Shown: one piece after another, positions 45,045 to 52,941 of the stretch
Layout: every line of letters begins with the position of its first letter
Position numbering within the stretch: position 1 is the first letter of the stretch
Assembly (NCBI GenBank): GCA_964450715.1
Contig: CAYVFC010000003.1
Coordinates: 65,539 to 129,538 of the forward strand
Origin: CAYVFC01 sp964450715
GTDB lineage: Bacteria; Myxococcota_A; Polyangia; Polyangiales; JAFGIB01
Length of the DNA stretch: 64,000 bases
Direction: 5' to 3'
The notes under the pieces: model-generated
Told to the model about the DNA's origin: nothing
What the model saw: the letters and a program-made list of their open reading frames with translations, nothing else
The model's database searches: none
Translations under genes and position numbers: made by a program

Positions 45045-46679
45045 TCATCGCGTGTCCGATTGTCGGATACGGGAGAGCCTCTCGTCCAACTCCAGAAACC
45101 TCTTGGCCAGGGCGCGCACGAAGAATCCCATCCAGGAGGTGCCGCCCATGGCCCGCTCGAATGACTCGCGCGTGACCACCACCGTGGTCATCTCCTCTAT
45201 CACCTGTACGCTGGCGCTGCGGGGCTCGCCGCTGAAGATGGCCGCCTCGCCAAATGCGTCGCCCTTTTCCATCCGGCGCAGGCTCACCCGCTCTCCCTGC
45301 TCGGTGCGGAACACCTCGCAGCTTCCCTTGGTGATGATGTAGGCCTTGTCCCCGGGCTCGTTTTCCCGGAAGACGATGGCCCCGGCCGGAAAGGTCACCG
45401 AGGAGAACCAGAAGCCGTTGCGCAGCGACCACTCGATCTCGTCCTTCAGCTCCTCTACCGACTGGTAGCGAGCGGCCGGTTCGAACCCGAGCGCCCGCTT
45501 GGCGATCCGGCAGAGATCCGGCGGAGCCTTCACCTCGCCCAGCTTCTCCTGCGGATCCTGCACCGCTCCCTTCTGAGCCTTTCGTAGCGCCTCCACCGTG
45601 GTCTTGGCGTGGTGCGGGGGAAACCCGGTGAGGATTTCGTAGAGGATGCCCCCCAGCAGGTAGACATCGGTACGTTCGTCCAGCTCGTCGTTCTTGCCCA
45701 GCGCTTGCTCGGGCGCCATGTAGGTCACCGTGCCGATGGCGGTGTTGGGCGGATCGAGCGATTCGTTCTTGAAGTCGCGCGCGATCGAGACCGTCGTCCG
45801 GGGCGCGCTTCGCAGCCGGCGCGGCAGCAGCGCGAATCCCCAGTCCATCACCCAGACCTGGCCGTGGGTGCCGACCATGATGTTGTCGGACTTGAGGTCG
45901 CGGTGGATGACCCCGCGGCTGTGGGCAAAGGAGACCGCATCGCATACCTTCAGCAGGATCCTCAGGGCGGATTCCAGCTCCTCATCGCTCCTGTTGTCCG
46001 GCGACCGTCGGGCGAGGATTTTCTTGAACGTCTCGCCCGCCACCCACTTCATGGTGAAGCTGGCCTCGCCGCTATCGCTGACCCACAGATCGTATATCGG
46101 CGGGATGTTGGGGTGATCCAGCTGACCGGTGATCTGCGCCTCCTCCACGAATCGGCGCCGGTTGACCAGCTGGCTGGCGATCTCCGGATGCAGCACCTTC
46201 ATGGCCACGCCCCGCCTGAGGTTGTTGTCGACCACCCCGTGAATGGCGCTCATCCCCCCGCGCGCCATCTCGCCCCGGTCGCTCAGCCAGGGCCTCGCCG
46301 GCAGCGGTTTCGCCGCCAGCTTCCTGTCGGCTTTGCCTCCGTCTGGCGCCGGCGGCGTGACCGATCCGGTCCCTATCATCACGCTGCCCTCGAACCAGGG
46401 GATCTGCTCGCCGCCGGCTTCGTCTTCCAGCTCGACGGGGATCGCCTCGCTTTCGTCCGCGCCCTCGCCCTCGATGTCTACGCTCAAACTGCCGTCCGGT
46501 TTCCCGGGGATGTCCTCTCCCTCATCCTCGAGGTCGACCTCGATATATTGGCTGGCGCCAGGCTTCTTGGCCGCGCGGCGCCGGACGGTGGTGTGCGCCG
46601 GCTCGGCCCTCTCGTCCGCGGCATCGGCCTGCGGATCGGCACCCGCCCGGTTTGGGCCTTCGCCTTTGCTATCTGTCAT
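45045..46679 (-). CDS. Ser/Thr protein kinase with C-terminal cyclic-nucleotide-binding domain
   Basis: A 544-residue soluble kinase. The first 130 residues are acidic and disordered. The kinase domain (about 130-420) has a modified glycine loop (ARGGMSAIHG), the ATP lysine Lys161 in VAMKVL, Glu180, the catalytic loop HRDLKSDN at 259-266, and Asp-Trp-Gly (279-281) in place of DFG, then GTVTYMAPEQ. The C-terminal part (about 430-535) is a cNMP-binding fold: FPAGAIVFRENEPGDKAYII and GDAFGEAAIFSGEPRSASVQ. cAMP or cGMP binding could control the kinase, and the cyclase at 28162 is a possible source. Start supported by GGAGGCAGAG. Confidence 0.92.
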   Translation of the reverse strand: MTDSKGEGPNRAGADPQADAADERAEPAHTTVRRRAAKKPGASQYIEVDLEDEGEDIPGKPDGSLSVDIEGEGADESEAIPVELEDEAGGEQIPWFEGSVMIGTGSVTPPAPDGGKADRKLAAKPLPARPWLSDRGEMARGGMSAIHGVVDNNLRRGVAMKVLHPEIASQLVNRRRFVEEAQITGQLDHPNIPPIYDLWVSDSGEASFTMKWVAGETFKKILARRSPDNRSDEELESALRILLKVCDAVSFAHSRGVIHRDLKSDNIMVGTHGQVWVMDWGFALLPRRLRSAPRTTVSIARDFKNESLDPPNTAIGTVTYMAPEQALGKNDELDERTDVYLLGGILYEILTGFPPHHAKTTVEALRKAQKGAVQDPQEKLGEVKAPPDLCRIAKRALGFEPAARYQSVEELKDEIEWSLRNGFWFSSVTFPAGAIVFRENEPGDKAYIITKGSCEVFRTEQGERVSLRRMEKGDAFGEAAIFSGEPRSASVQVIEEMTTVVVTRESFERAMGGTSWMGFFVRALAKRFLELDERLSRIRQSDTR

Positions 46680-46769
46680 CTCTGCCTCCGTGACATCATA
46701 CCCTTTTTGGGCGAGAGAGCGTTCCGGAAAATCCCCGGCGGGTGTGGTATAGCAGCCGATAGCCCGGCC

Positions 46770-47516
46770 ATGTCACATAGCGGTACAGCGCCACCCGTGG
46801 AGGGCTTTGTCGTCAATGGCGGTGAGGCGCGCCTCGCGACCATCGTTCACGGCGACCCGGTGACCGACTGCTTGCAGGTGCCTTCCGGCGATCACACCGA
46901 CTGCTGGCACCGGAAGCACGCCGGCCGTTTTCGCGACAACTGCTTGACCTGCGAGAAGCCCTGCCCGGCCTTCCCCATCAAGGAACGGCCCTACTTCGCC
47001 CCGCTGCTGGAGCTCGCTCCGGTCCGCGATGCGGAACCGGTCTACCGGCAGAGCCAGGTCGCGCTGCAAGCCTTGTGCGAGCTGTACGCGCGCATCCCGC
47101 CGACGACCTGCCAGAGCTGCGGGCAGTGTTGCCGGCGCTACATCGTGGAGGCTTTCAGCATCGAGTACCTGCTGATGGCGAGCTACCTCCGGGAGCGCTT
47201 TCCGTCCGAAGATCTGGCGCGCTTTCGCGGGCTGGCGGGCATGAACGTGGCGCTCGAGCGCCGGGGGCTCGCCGATCGCAGGCGCTGCCCTTTTCAGGAC
47301 GCCCCCACCGGCCATTGCCTCATCCACCCAGTCAAGCCCCTCGCTTGCCGGCTGTACCTATGCGAAAAAGTTAGCTGGTCTCAGAGCGGCTTCGAGGCGC
47401 GGAGCAGCGGTCTGTACGGGCAGGTCGTCTCGCTCAGCCAGCCCTGCTTCATAATCGACGGGCAGGAGGTGATCGTTACGAAGGTGAATGAATTGAACCG
47501 CTGGTTCATCTTATGA
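46770..47516 (+). CDS. YkgJ-family cysteine cluster protein
   Basis: A 248-residue cytosolic protein. It carries the Cys-rich YkgJ (zinc- or iron-chelating) domain: CQSCGQCCRRYIVEAFSIEY, a second set RRCPFQD with HCLIHPVKPLACRLYLC. An extra N-terminal part has paired cysteines (DNCLTCEKPCPAFPIKERPY). Function of the family is unknown; the motif probably binds a metal. The ATG at 46770 has no ribosome site. It precedes the PqqD-like gene of the peptide locus on the same strand; membership in that locus is uncertain. Confidence 0.8.
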   Translation: MSHSGTAPPVEGFVVNGGEARLATIVHGDPVTDCLQVPSGDHTDCWHRKHAGRFRDNCLTCEKPCPAFPIKERPYFAPLLELAPVRDAEPVYRQSQVALQALCELYARIPPTTCQSCGQCCRRYIVEAFSIEYLLMASYLRERFPSEDLARFRGLAGMNVALERRGLADRRRCPFQDAPTGHCLIHPVKPLACRLYLCEKVSWSQSGFEARSSGLYGQVVSLSQPCFIIDGQEVIVTKVNELNRWFIL

Positions 47517-47561
47517 ATCCTCGTTATCTTTTCGAGAAGCGACGGCGGAGCGCCGTGCGCT

Positions 47562-47621
47562 GTCATTTCGAGGAGCCGAAGGCGACGAGAACCCCCAGGG
47601 GATTTCTCGCTTCGAAATGAC
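47562..47621. repeat. GTCATTTCGA..TCGAAATGAC palindromic repeat
   Basis: GTCATTTCGA at 47562-47571 and TCGAAATGAC at 47612-47621 close a 60-base element whose ends match the repeat at 8430-8508. It lies between the YkgJ and PqqD-like genes. Confidence 0.75.
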
Positions 47622-47675
47622 GTGGATGCCACCGGTTTCCGAGAACTTACCGTCCGCACCGCGAGCTACAACGAC

Positions 47676-47954
47676 ATGCCGGAGCAGCGCAAACCCAGGG
47701 CCAACCCGGACATCGTCTTCCGCGAGGAGTCGGACGACGTCTCGCTGCTGTTCAATCCCGAGGACGGGTCGCTGTTCGGCCTCAACCCGGTCGGCGTCTT
47801 CGTTTGGAAGCGGCTCGACGGACGGCACGACCGCTCCGATATCCTGAGCGAGATGCGGCGATGCTGGTCGCGGGTGCCGGAAAACGCCGCCGAGCAGATC
47901 GAAGCCTTCATCGAGCAGCTAGCCGGCAAGGGGCTGGTGCAGGACGACGGGTAG
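47676..47954 (+). CDS. PqqD-like peptide chaperone (ScmD-like)
   Basis: A 92-residue protein with the PqqD fold, a RiPP recognition element that binds the leader of a precursor peptide and hands it to a radical SAM enzyme. Seen: LFNPEDGSLFGLNPVGVFVW, the LDGRHDRSDILSEM helix, and the C-terminal IEAFIEQLAGKGLV. The frame is open upstream to 47622 but that part starts inside a palindromic repeat, so the ATG at 47676 is preferred. It lies four bases before the radical SAM/SPASM gene and should work with it. Confidence 0.82.
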   Translation: MPEQRKPRANPDIVFREESDDVSLLFNPEDGSLFGLNPVGVFVWKRLDGRHDRSDILSEMRRCWSRVPENAAEQIEAFIEQLAGKGLVQDDG

Positions 47955-47958
47955 TCCG

Positions 47959-49086
47959 GTGAGCGACTCGACCGGTAGCGTCATACGCACCCCGCGCGCC
48001 GTCGACGTCGCCATCACCGGACGCTGCAACCTGCGCTGCAGCTACTGCAGCCACTTCGACAGTTCTGGTGAGGCGGGCGACGATCTGTCGACCGGCCAGT
48101 GGCTCGATCTCTTTGCCGAGCTCGGCCGCTGCGCGGTCATGCGGGTGATCCTGCAAGGGGGCGAGCCCTTTTTTCGCGCGGATCTGGCCGAGCTCATCCG
48201 GGGCATCGTCGCCAACCGCATGCGCTTTCGCATCCTGAGCAACGGTACGCTGATCGACGACGAGATGGCGGCCTTTCTCGCCTCGACCGGGCGCGCGGAC
48301 GGGGTACAGATCTCCATCGACAGCTTTGTCCCCGGACATCACGACATTTTTCGCGGCCCGGGCAGCTTCGAACGGGCTGTCGAGGGTATCCGGGCGCTTC
48401 AGCGGCACGGGGTGCCGACCGACGTGCGGGTGACCGTACATCGGCTGAACGTGAACGACCTGGAAGGATTGGCCCAACTGCTGCTCGACCAGCTCGAGCT
48501 CGACCGGTTTTCGACCAACTCGGCCTCCCACCTGGGGCTCTGCCGCCGCAACGCCGAGCAGGTGCAGCTCACCGTTCAAGAGCGCTCGCTAGCCATGCGC
48601 TCGCTGCTCGGGCTAAGCGCCCGCTATCCCGGCCGCATCAGCGCCACCGCCGGTCCCTTGGCCGAGGCCAGGCGCTGGGGCGATATGGTACAGGCGGTTC
48701 GAGCCGGCGAGCGCCTGTCGGGCGGCGGCTTTCTGACCGGCTGCGGAGGGCCGCATGACACCCTGGCCGTGCGCTCCGACGGCGTCTATATACCGTGTAT
48801 GCTGCTCGGCCATATCGAGCTGGGCAGGGTCGGCCGCGACGATTTGTCGGAAGTATGGCAGACGCATTCCGCCCTGGCGGAGTTGCGCGAGCGGAGCCAG
48901 ATCCCCTTGAGCGATTTCGAGCTCTGCCAGGGGTGCGAGTACATCGAGCAGTGCACGGGCAATTGCCCGGCCCTGGCGTATACAGCATACAATACCGTCA
49001 ACCATCCCAGCCCGGACGCCTGCTTCAGGCGCTTCCTGCAGCAGGGGGGGCGACTGCCGGAGACGAAGGCAAGTCGCTGGGGGTGA
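47959..49086 (+). CDS. Radical SAM/SPASM peptide-modifying enzyme (ScmF-like)
   Basis: A 375-residue enzyme. The radical SAM cluster ligands are Cys23, Cys27 and Cys30 (GRCNLRCSYC). The C-terminal SPASM domain has many cysteines (GFLTGCGGPH, CQGCEYIEQCTGNCPAL) for two auxiliary 4Fe-4S clusters. The segments VILQGGEPFFRADL, RMRFRILSNGTL and SNHPSPDAC-like NHPSPDACFRRFL closely recall the ScmF family of the SynChlorMet cassette as I remember it. Such enzymes form thioether or carbon-carbon bonds in a ribosomal peptide. GTG start at 47959, four bases after the PqqD-like gene. Confidence 0.88.
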   Translation: MSDSTGSVIRTPRAVDVAITGRCNLRCSYCSHFDSSGEAGDDLSTGQWLDLFAELGRCAVMRVILQGGEPFFRADLAELIRGIVANRMRFRILSNGTLIDDEMAAFLASTGRADGVQISIDSFVPGHHDIFRGPGSFERAVEGIRALQRHGVPTDVRVTVHRLNVNDLEGLAQLLLDQLELDRFSTNSASHLGLCRRNAEQVQLTVQERSLAMRSLLGLSARYPGRISATAGPLAEARRWGDMVQAVRAGERLSGGGFLTGCGGPHDTLAVRSDGVYIPCMLLGHIELGRVGRDDLSEVWQTHSALAELRERSQIPLSDFELCQGCEYIEQCTGNCPALAYTAYNTVNHPSPDACFRRFLQQGGRLPETKASRWG

Positions 49087-49103
49087 GCCGGGGGTTACAC
49101 GGG

Positions 49104-50273
49104 TTACCGCGCGGGATCCAGCCCGTGAACGGGAAGCGCCCGCAGCCCGTCGCCGAGCGGAACCTCGTGCGGCACGCGGCAGATGATGACGGCGGAGCGG
49201 ACCGAACCGGGCGGAAGCAGCGCGCGCACCCGTTTCAGACCGGATCTGTCGCGCGCCGACGGCGACTCGGTCCACTTGGCCTCCAGCAGCTCGAAGTGCC
49301 CGCCGCGGTGAATCAAGAAATCGACCTCATTGGAACGATCGCGCCAGAAGAATAGATCACCCGCCCGCCGTCCGTTCTGGATCAGCTTGCGCAGCTCGCT
49401 GCAGACGAGCGTTTCCCAGACAGCGCCGGCGTAGGGGGATTCGGCGATTTCGTCCGCCTCGCGCAGACCGAGCAGGTGACAGAGCAGGCCGGTGTCGTTC
49501 AGGTAGAGCTTGGGCGTCTTGACCAGGGACTTGGTTCGGTTGGAGAACCACGGCTCCAGCAGAAACACCTGGTTGGAAGCTTGCAGCACCGAGAGCCACT
49601 CGTTGGCGGTGGAAGGGCTGATGCCTACGTCCCTGGCCAGCTCGGCCTTGTTGAGCAACTGGGCGGAGCGCAGCGCGCAGGCGCGGATGAATCGTTCAAA
49701 GTCACGCAGGCTGCTGACCGCGAGCATCGAGCGCAGGTCGCGTTCCAGGTAGGTCGCCAGATAGGAAGCGTGGAAGCCGGCGGCGTCCAGCTCGGGCTCC
49801 TGCCAGAGCTCCGGAAGAGAGCCGCGCAGCGCCGCCTCTTGCACCGCGACCGATGGCCTTGCCGCGCGTATCTCTCCCAGGCTCAGTCCCTCTAGATCCA
49901 GGATTGCGACGCGTCCCGCCAGCGATTCGGAGGCAGCCTTCATCAGGGGAAGCTTCTGGGATCCGGTGAGGACGAACAGGCCTTTGTTCGAGCGGCGCGC
50001 GTCCACCATCACCTTGAGGTGCCGGAACACCTTCGGCGCGTACTGAACCTCGTCGATCAGAAGCGGCGGTGCATGCCGGGCGAGAAACCTCGCCGGCTCC
50101 CGCTCGGCCTGCTCGGCCTCGCTGGGCAGATCGAGGGTTACAAACCGGTGGTCGGCGAAAACCCGCCGCGCCAGGCTCGTCTTTCCGGCCTGTCGAGCCC
50201 CGGTGATCAGGATCACCGGGCGCTGGCGGCCCAGGCGTGCCAACCGCGACTCTGCATATCGCTCGATCCACAT
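49104..50273 (-). CDS. AAA_14/DUF4143 ATPase
   Basis: A 389-residue protein with Walker A GARQAGKTS near residue 26 and Walker B PLLIDEVQYAP, then a winged-helix region and a DUF4143 domain (SNEVDFLIHRGGHFELLEAK, with nuclease-like Asp and Glu-x-Lys residues). The family is widespread, often mobile or toxin-associated, with unknown role. It lies between the two arms of the peptide locus and is unrelated to it by family. It has its own AT-rich promoter (50280-50308) and is probably leaderless. Different base composition in its promoter suggests acquisition; that is inference. Confidence 0.9.
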   Translation of the reverse strand: MWIERYAESRLARLGRQRPVILITGARQAGKTSLARRVFADHRFVTLDLPSEAEQAEREPARFLARHAPPLLIDEVQYAPKVFRHLKVMVDARRSNKGLFVLTGSQKLPLMKAASESLAGRVAILDLEGLSLGEIRAARPSVAVQEAALRGSLPELWQEPELDAAGFHASYLATYLERDLRSMLAVSSLRDFERFIRACALRSAQLLNKAELARDVGISPSTANEWLSVLQASNQVFLLEPWFSNRTKSLVKTPKLYLNDTGLLCHLLGLREADEIAESPYAGAVWETLVCSELRKLIQNGRRAGDLFFWRDRSNEVDFLIHRGGHFELLEAKWTESPSARDRSGLKRVRALLPPGSVRSAVIICRVPHEVPLGDGLRALPVHGLDPAR

Positions 50274-50279
50274 GTGTAA

Positions 50280-50308
50280 TTAATACGATTCAATCGAATA
50301 ATATGCAA
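50280..50308 (-). promoter_or_regulatory. Promoter of the AAA_14 ATPase gene
   Basis: TTGCAT (50308-50303), a spacer of exactly 17 bases, and TATTAA (50285-50280). The spacer contains the palindrome CGATT-G-AATCG, a possible operator. The start codon is six bases after the -10 box, so the mRNA should be leaderless. This is the best promoter match in the window. Confidence 0.65.
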
Positions 50309-50323
50309 GATCGCCGGTCCCCT

Positions 50324-50361
50324 AAAAACGCCGCTGCCTCGCCTCTTTCCGCGGAGAGGCG
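50324..50361 (-). terminator. Possible terminator of the peptide operon
   Basis: On the minus strand CGCCTCT and AGAGGCG (50361-50340) form a seven-base stem, and a TTTTT run follows about 12 bases later (50328-50324). The distance is longer than ideal. Confidence 0.4.
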
Positions 50362-50384
50362 GCCCCGCTTTGCCGTCGGCTCTT

Positions 50385-50408
50385 AGAGGGTGTTTAAAAA
50401 CACCCTCT
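50385..50408 (-). promoter_or_regulatory. Hairpin at the stop of the precursor gene
   Basis: AGAGGGTGTTT and AAACACCCTCT are perfect 11-base arms around two bases, starting at the last base of the precursor stop codon. No T-run follows directly. It may protect the precursor mRNA 3' end or act with the hairpin at 50340-50361. Confidence 0.65.
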
Positions 50409-50728
50409 TACAGCGTGCTGCCGGTCTTGCACCACTTGCCCGGGGTGCCGCCGGTGTCGCACTGGAAGCCGGCCGCCGTGCCCCCGGTCTTGCAGCCGTC
50501 CTTGCCGGTGGCCGCCCAGCCGGAAACGCAGGCGTCTCCGCCGGCCACCGCGCCGGTCTTGCACGATCCGCCGGTCGCCGTGCTGCCCACGTCACAGCTG
50601 CCCTCGGTCGGGCTGCCGCCGACCTGACACCTGGCCTGGGCCTGGGCTACCCCGCCCCCCAGATCGATCAGCATGGGCGGCTCGTAGGGCAGACCTGGCT
50701 CGGGCTTGTTGTCGTCCGATTCGCTCAT
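50408..50728 (-). CDS. Candidate RiPP precursor with seven-Cys repeat core
   Basis: A 106-residue protein. The leader-like N-terminus (1-33) is acidic then hydrophobic (MSESDDNKPEPGLPYEPP, then MLIDLGGG), as in peptides read by PqqD-type domains. From residue 34 it is a repeat of about 11 residues beginning with Cys: Cys34, 45, 56, 67, 79, 90 and 100, mostly Cys-x-x-Gly followed by Gly/Ser/Thr/Ala, for example CKTGAVAGGDA and CDVGSTATGGS. This composition suits multiple thioether bridges. GGAGGG precedes the ATG; its start overlaps the HprK-like stop (ATGA). A hairpin follows the stop. That it is the substrate is inference from size, repeats and neighbours. Confidence 0.8.
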   Translation of the reverse strand: MSESDDNKPEPGLPYEPPMLIDLGGGVAQAQARCQVGGSPTEGSCDVGSTATGGSCKTGAVAGGDACVSGWAATGKDGCKTGGTAAGFQCDTGGTPGKWCKTGSTL

Positions 50729-51546
50729 GGCGTCCCTCCGGAGGAGCACTGTGCCGCCAAGCGCCAGGCATCGTCGTGCTCCCGGAAGTACAGCTCGTAC
50801 GAGCATAGCTCATCGCACGCCCGGTGGAAAAGGTCGAAAAGCGAGCGCCTGCTTCGGGGCGATAAATGGCGGAAATGGTGGATGTTCCGCAGCAACAAAC
50901 CGGACAGGGCCTGGCTTCGCTTCAGAACGCGAACCCGGGTCTCGTTGCTCTGCACCAGAAAGAACAGCGCCCTGGGCCGGATGGGGTCCGGATGTGCCGC
51001 CGGTTTCGGCCCGTTGCCCGGGCCCAGCTGGTGATAAGGGGAGGGGAAAACCCGATATCCCTCGCCGTCCGCGTAAAACAGCGGCGCGTCGTCCGAGAGC
51101 ACCGAGCAGCCCGGGCTGTTGCGGGCCACCGTGCTCTTGCCCGCACCCGAGTCCCCCAGAAACAGATAGGCCTCCGTTTCCCTGGCCAACGCCGCGGCGT
51201 GCAGAAAACAGCTGCCGCGTTCGGCTAGAAGCTGGGCCAGCGCGATCCAGAGCAGCTCGTGCAAAGCCGATAGACACTGCAGCGCGGGTTCCAGAAGGGT
51301 GATCCGGCAACGCGACGCAAGCGGATCGAACAGCAGGCGCCCGCGCGGCCTGAGCACTCCGATCATTCCCTCCGGCGCGAGATCCGTCAGCTCCTCGGTC
51401 GCGCTGACCTCGATCTCGGCCTCGGCTCCGCGCTCGCCCCGGTAGAACCCCTCGAACCAGGCTTCGCACATGGAAGCCGCCTTGAGGGTATTGTCTGCAA
51501 AGGACAGCTTCAGGGGGATTCCGCCGAGCTCTAGCCTTCGTTCCAC
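50725..51546 (-). CDS. HprK-like P-loop protein of the peptide locus (ScmC-like)
   Basis: A 273-residue protein with the HPr kinase C-terminal fold: P-loop GDSGAGKST at 131-139, LSDDAPLF at 150-157, preceded by GSCFLHAAAL. The N-terminal 110 residues are not the HprK N-domain. Similar proteins accompany radical SAM/PqqD and lasso-peptide loci; in the latter some phosphorylate the precursor. It is located directly before the precursor gene and overlaps it. A role as a precursor kinase is plausible; a non-catalytic role cannot be excluded. Confidence 0.8.
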   Translation of the reverse strand: MERRLELGGIPLKLSFADNTLKAASMCEAWFEGFYRGERGAEAEIEVSATEELTDLAPEGMIGVLRPRGRLLFDPLASRCRITLLEPALQCLSALHELLWIALAQLLAERGSCFLHAAALARETEAYLFLGDSGAGKSTVARNSPGCSVLSDDAPLFYADGEGYRVFPSPYHQLGPGNGPKPAAHPDPIRPRALFFLVQSNETRVRVLKRSQALSGLLLRNIHHFRHLSPRSRRSLFDLFHRACDELCSYELYFREHDDAWRLAAQCSSGGTP

Positions 51547-51558
51547 CGGAAAGCCGCC

Positions 51559-52647
51559 TCAGTAGTAGCGCGAGGACGGAAAGAGCCCGGCCTCGTGGTA
51601 CTGCTGGCAGAGGAAGTAGGGCGCGTACAGATCGCGGGACATGACATAGGCATTGGCCCGGCAGGAGCCCAGGCACTGGAACTTGAAGATGCAATGGCCG
51701 CAGATCCCTCCCAACCTGTCCGGAAGCGATCGACGCAGCTCGTGTAGCAGCGGATGGCTCTTCCACACCTCTTTTATGGGGGTCTCCCGCAGGTCGCCCA
51801 GCCTGAGCGCTTCGATCTGTTGCCCCACGCCGCAGATCGAGTAGTCGCCGCTGGCCAGCACTCCTAAAATATTGACGATGTGGCACTGGCCGCTGCCGTG
51901 CTCGAGTATCTCTGCGAGCGACAGCATGGCCAGGGGAAGATCGAGGCAGACCCTGAGCCCTGATGCGCGCGGCCGCATCGTCTCCAGCTGTCCGTATAGC
52001 TCCAGTAGCTCGGGGACCTCGAGGTTGTCCCCGCGGGCGAATGCCGCCCGGGCCCTGCCGCAGGGCTGCAGGGGATTGATCTTGAGCGTGTGCGCGCCGA
52101 GCCCTTCGCACAGCGCGACTAGAGCGGGTATCTGCTCCAGGTTGCGGCGCTGAAGCGTCATGATGATCTCGAACGACAGCTGGGCGCGACCGAGCAGTTT
52201 CAGCCCCTTCAGGCATTTATCGAAGCTACCCTGTACGCCTCGTAGCGCGTCGTGAAGGCCGGGCTCGGCCGCGTCCAGGCTCACCGACAGGTTCGCGACC
52301 GACGACCGGGCCAGCAGCGCGACGCTCCGCTCGTCCAGCAGTACTCCGTTGCTCTCCATGCCGGCCCGTAACCCCCGGGCGACCAGGAAATCCAGCAGTC
52401 CCTCTAGCTCGGGATAGAGCAGGGGCTCTCCGCCGGTGAGCTTTACCCGCTGCAGTCCCAGTTCGACCGCATCACCGATCACGCGTTCCAGATCGTCGAG
52501 GCCGACACAGCGGTCAGCAGCCGCGGCGTCGGACCGCGAATAGCTCGGTGAGATCCAGCAGTGCGAGCAGCGCAGGTTACAGTCGCCGGTTAGATAGAGA
52601 TACAGATCGGTGAGCGGCGGGGGGTGGAGCTGCTGCCGGTTATCCAT
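51559..52647 (-). CDS. Radical SAM/SPASM enzyme (ScmE-like)
   Basis: A 362-residue PqqE-type enzyme. Cys23-x3-Cys27-x2-Cys30 in GDCNLRCSHC binds the radical SAM cluster; VKLTGGEPLLYPEL and RAGMESNGVLL are core motifs. The C-terminal SPASM region (SGQCHIVNILGVLASGDYSI, CGHCIFKFQCLGSC, then a final Cys) binds auxiliary clusters. It differs clearly from the 47959 enzyme, so two distinct modifications, or a two-step one, are likely. The start overlaps the preceding PqqD-like gene by eight bases. Confidence 0.88.
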   Translation of the reverse strand: MDNRQQLHPPPLTDLYLYLTGDCNLRCSHCWISPSYSRSDAAAADRCVGLDDLERVIGDAVELGLQRVKLTGGEPLLYPELEGLLDFLVARGLRAGMESNGVLLDERSVALLARSSVANLSVSLDAAEPGLHDALRGVQGSFDKCLKGLKLLGRAQLSFEIIMTLQRRNLEQIPALVALCEGLGAHTLKINPLQPCGRARAAFARGDNLEVPELLELYGQLETMRPRASGLRVCLDLPLAMLSLAEILEHGSGQCHIVNILGVLASGDYSICGVGQQIEALRLGDLRETPIKEVWKSHPLLHELRRSLPDRLGGICGHCIFKFQCLGSCRANAYVMSRDLYAPYFLCQQYHEAGLFPSSRYY

Positions 52648-52939
52648 CGCGGCTGACCTCGACCTCCACCGCCGAGACGAATCCGTTGCGCTCGATCTCG
52701 CCCAGGAACGCCAGTAGATCCGCGCGGACGGTCTCGCCGTCGACCGAGGGATAGCTGCGACAAAAGCTCTCCACCAGCGCCGCCACCTCCCGCGGCTGGT
52801 CGAGCAGCAGGAAGGCCTCCCGGGCCGTCCGGTTCATGTACTTCAGGTTGCCCGATTCCGGGTCAAAGACAAAGGCGCCGTCCCCCTCTTCCCGGTAGAC
52901 GACTCCCGCGTTGCGCTTCAGTCGCCGCGATCCGTCCAT
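52640..52939 (-). CDS. PqqD-like peptide chaperone
   Basis: A 99-residue PqqD-fold protein: VYREEGDGAFVFDPESGNLK, YMNRTAREAFLLLDQPREVA, then DLLAFLGEIERNGFV. Expected to bind the leader of the precursor for the adjacent ScmE-like enzyme. It begins two bases after the Tat-signal PqqD-like gene and overlaps the radical SAM gene. Confidence 0.83.
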   Translation of the reverse strand: MDGSRRLKRNAGVVYREEGDGAFVFDPESGNLKYMNRTAREAFLLLDQPREVAALVESFCRSYPSVDGETVRADLLAFLGEIERNGFVSAVEVEVSRDG

Positions 52940-52941
52940 GG

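Noticed and set aside
49104..50273. The AAA_14/DUF4143 ATPase as a functional part of the peptide locus
   Set aside because: The family is common and not tied to RiPPs, it has its own promoter, and it is not coupled to either arm.
50724..51302. Plus-strand open frames opposite the precursor and HprK-like genes
   Set aside because: They are shadows of strongly supported minus-strand genes with family motifs.
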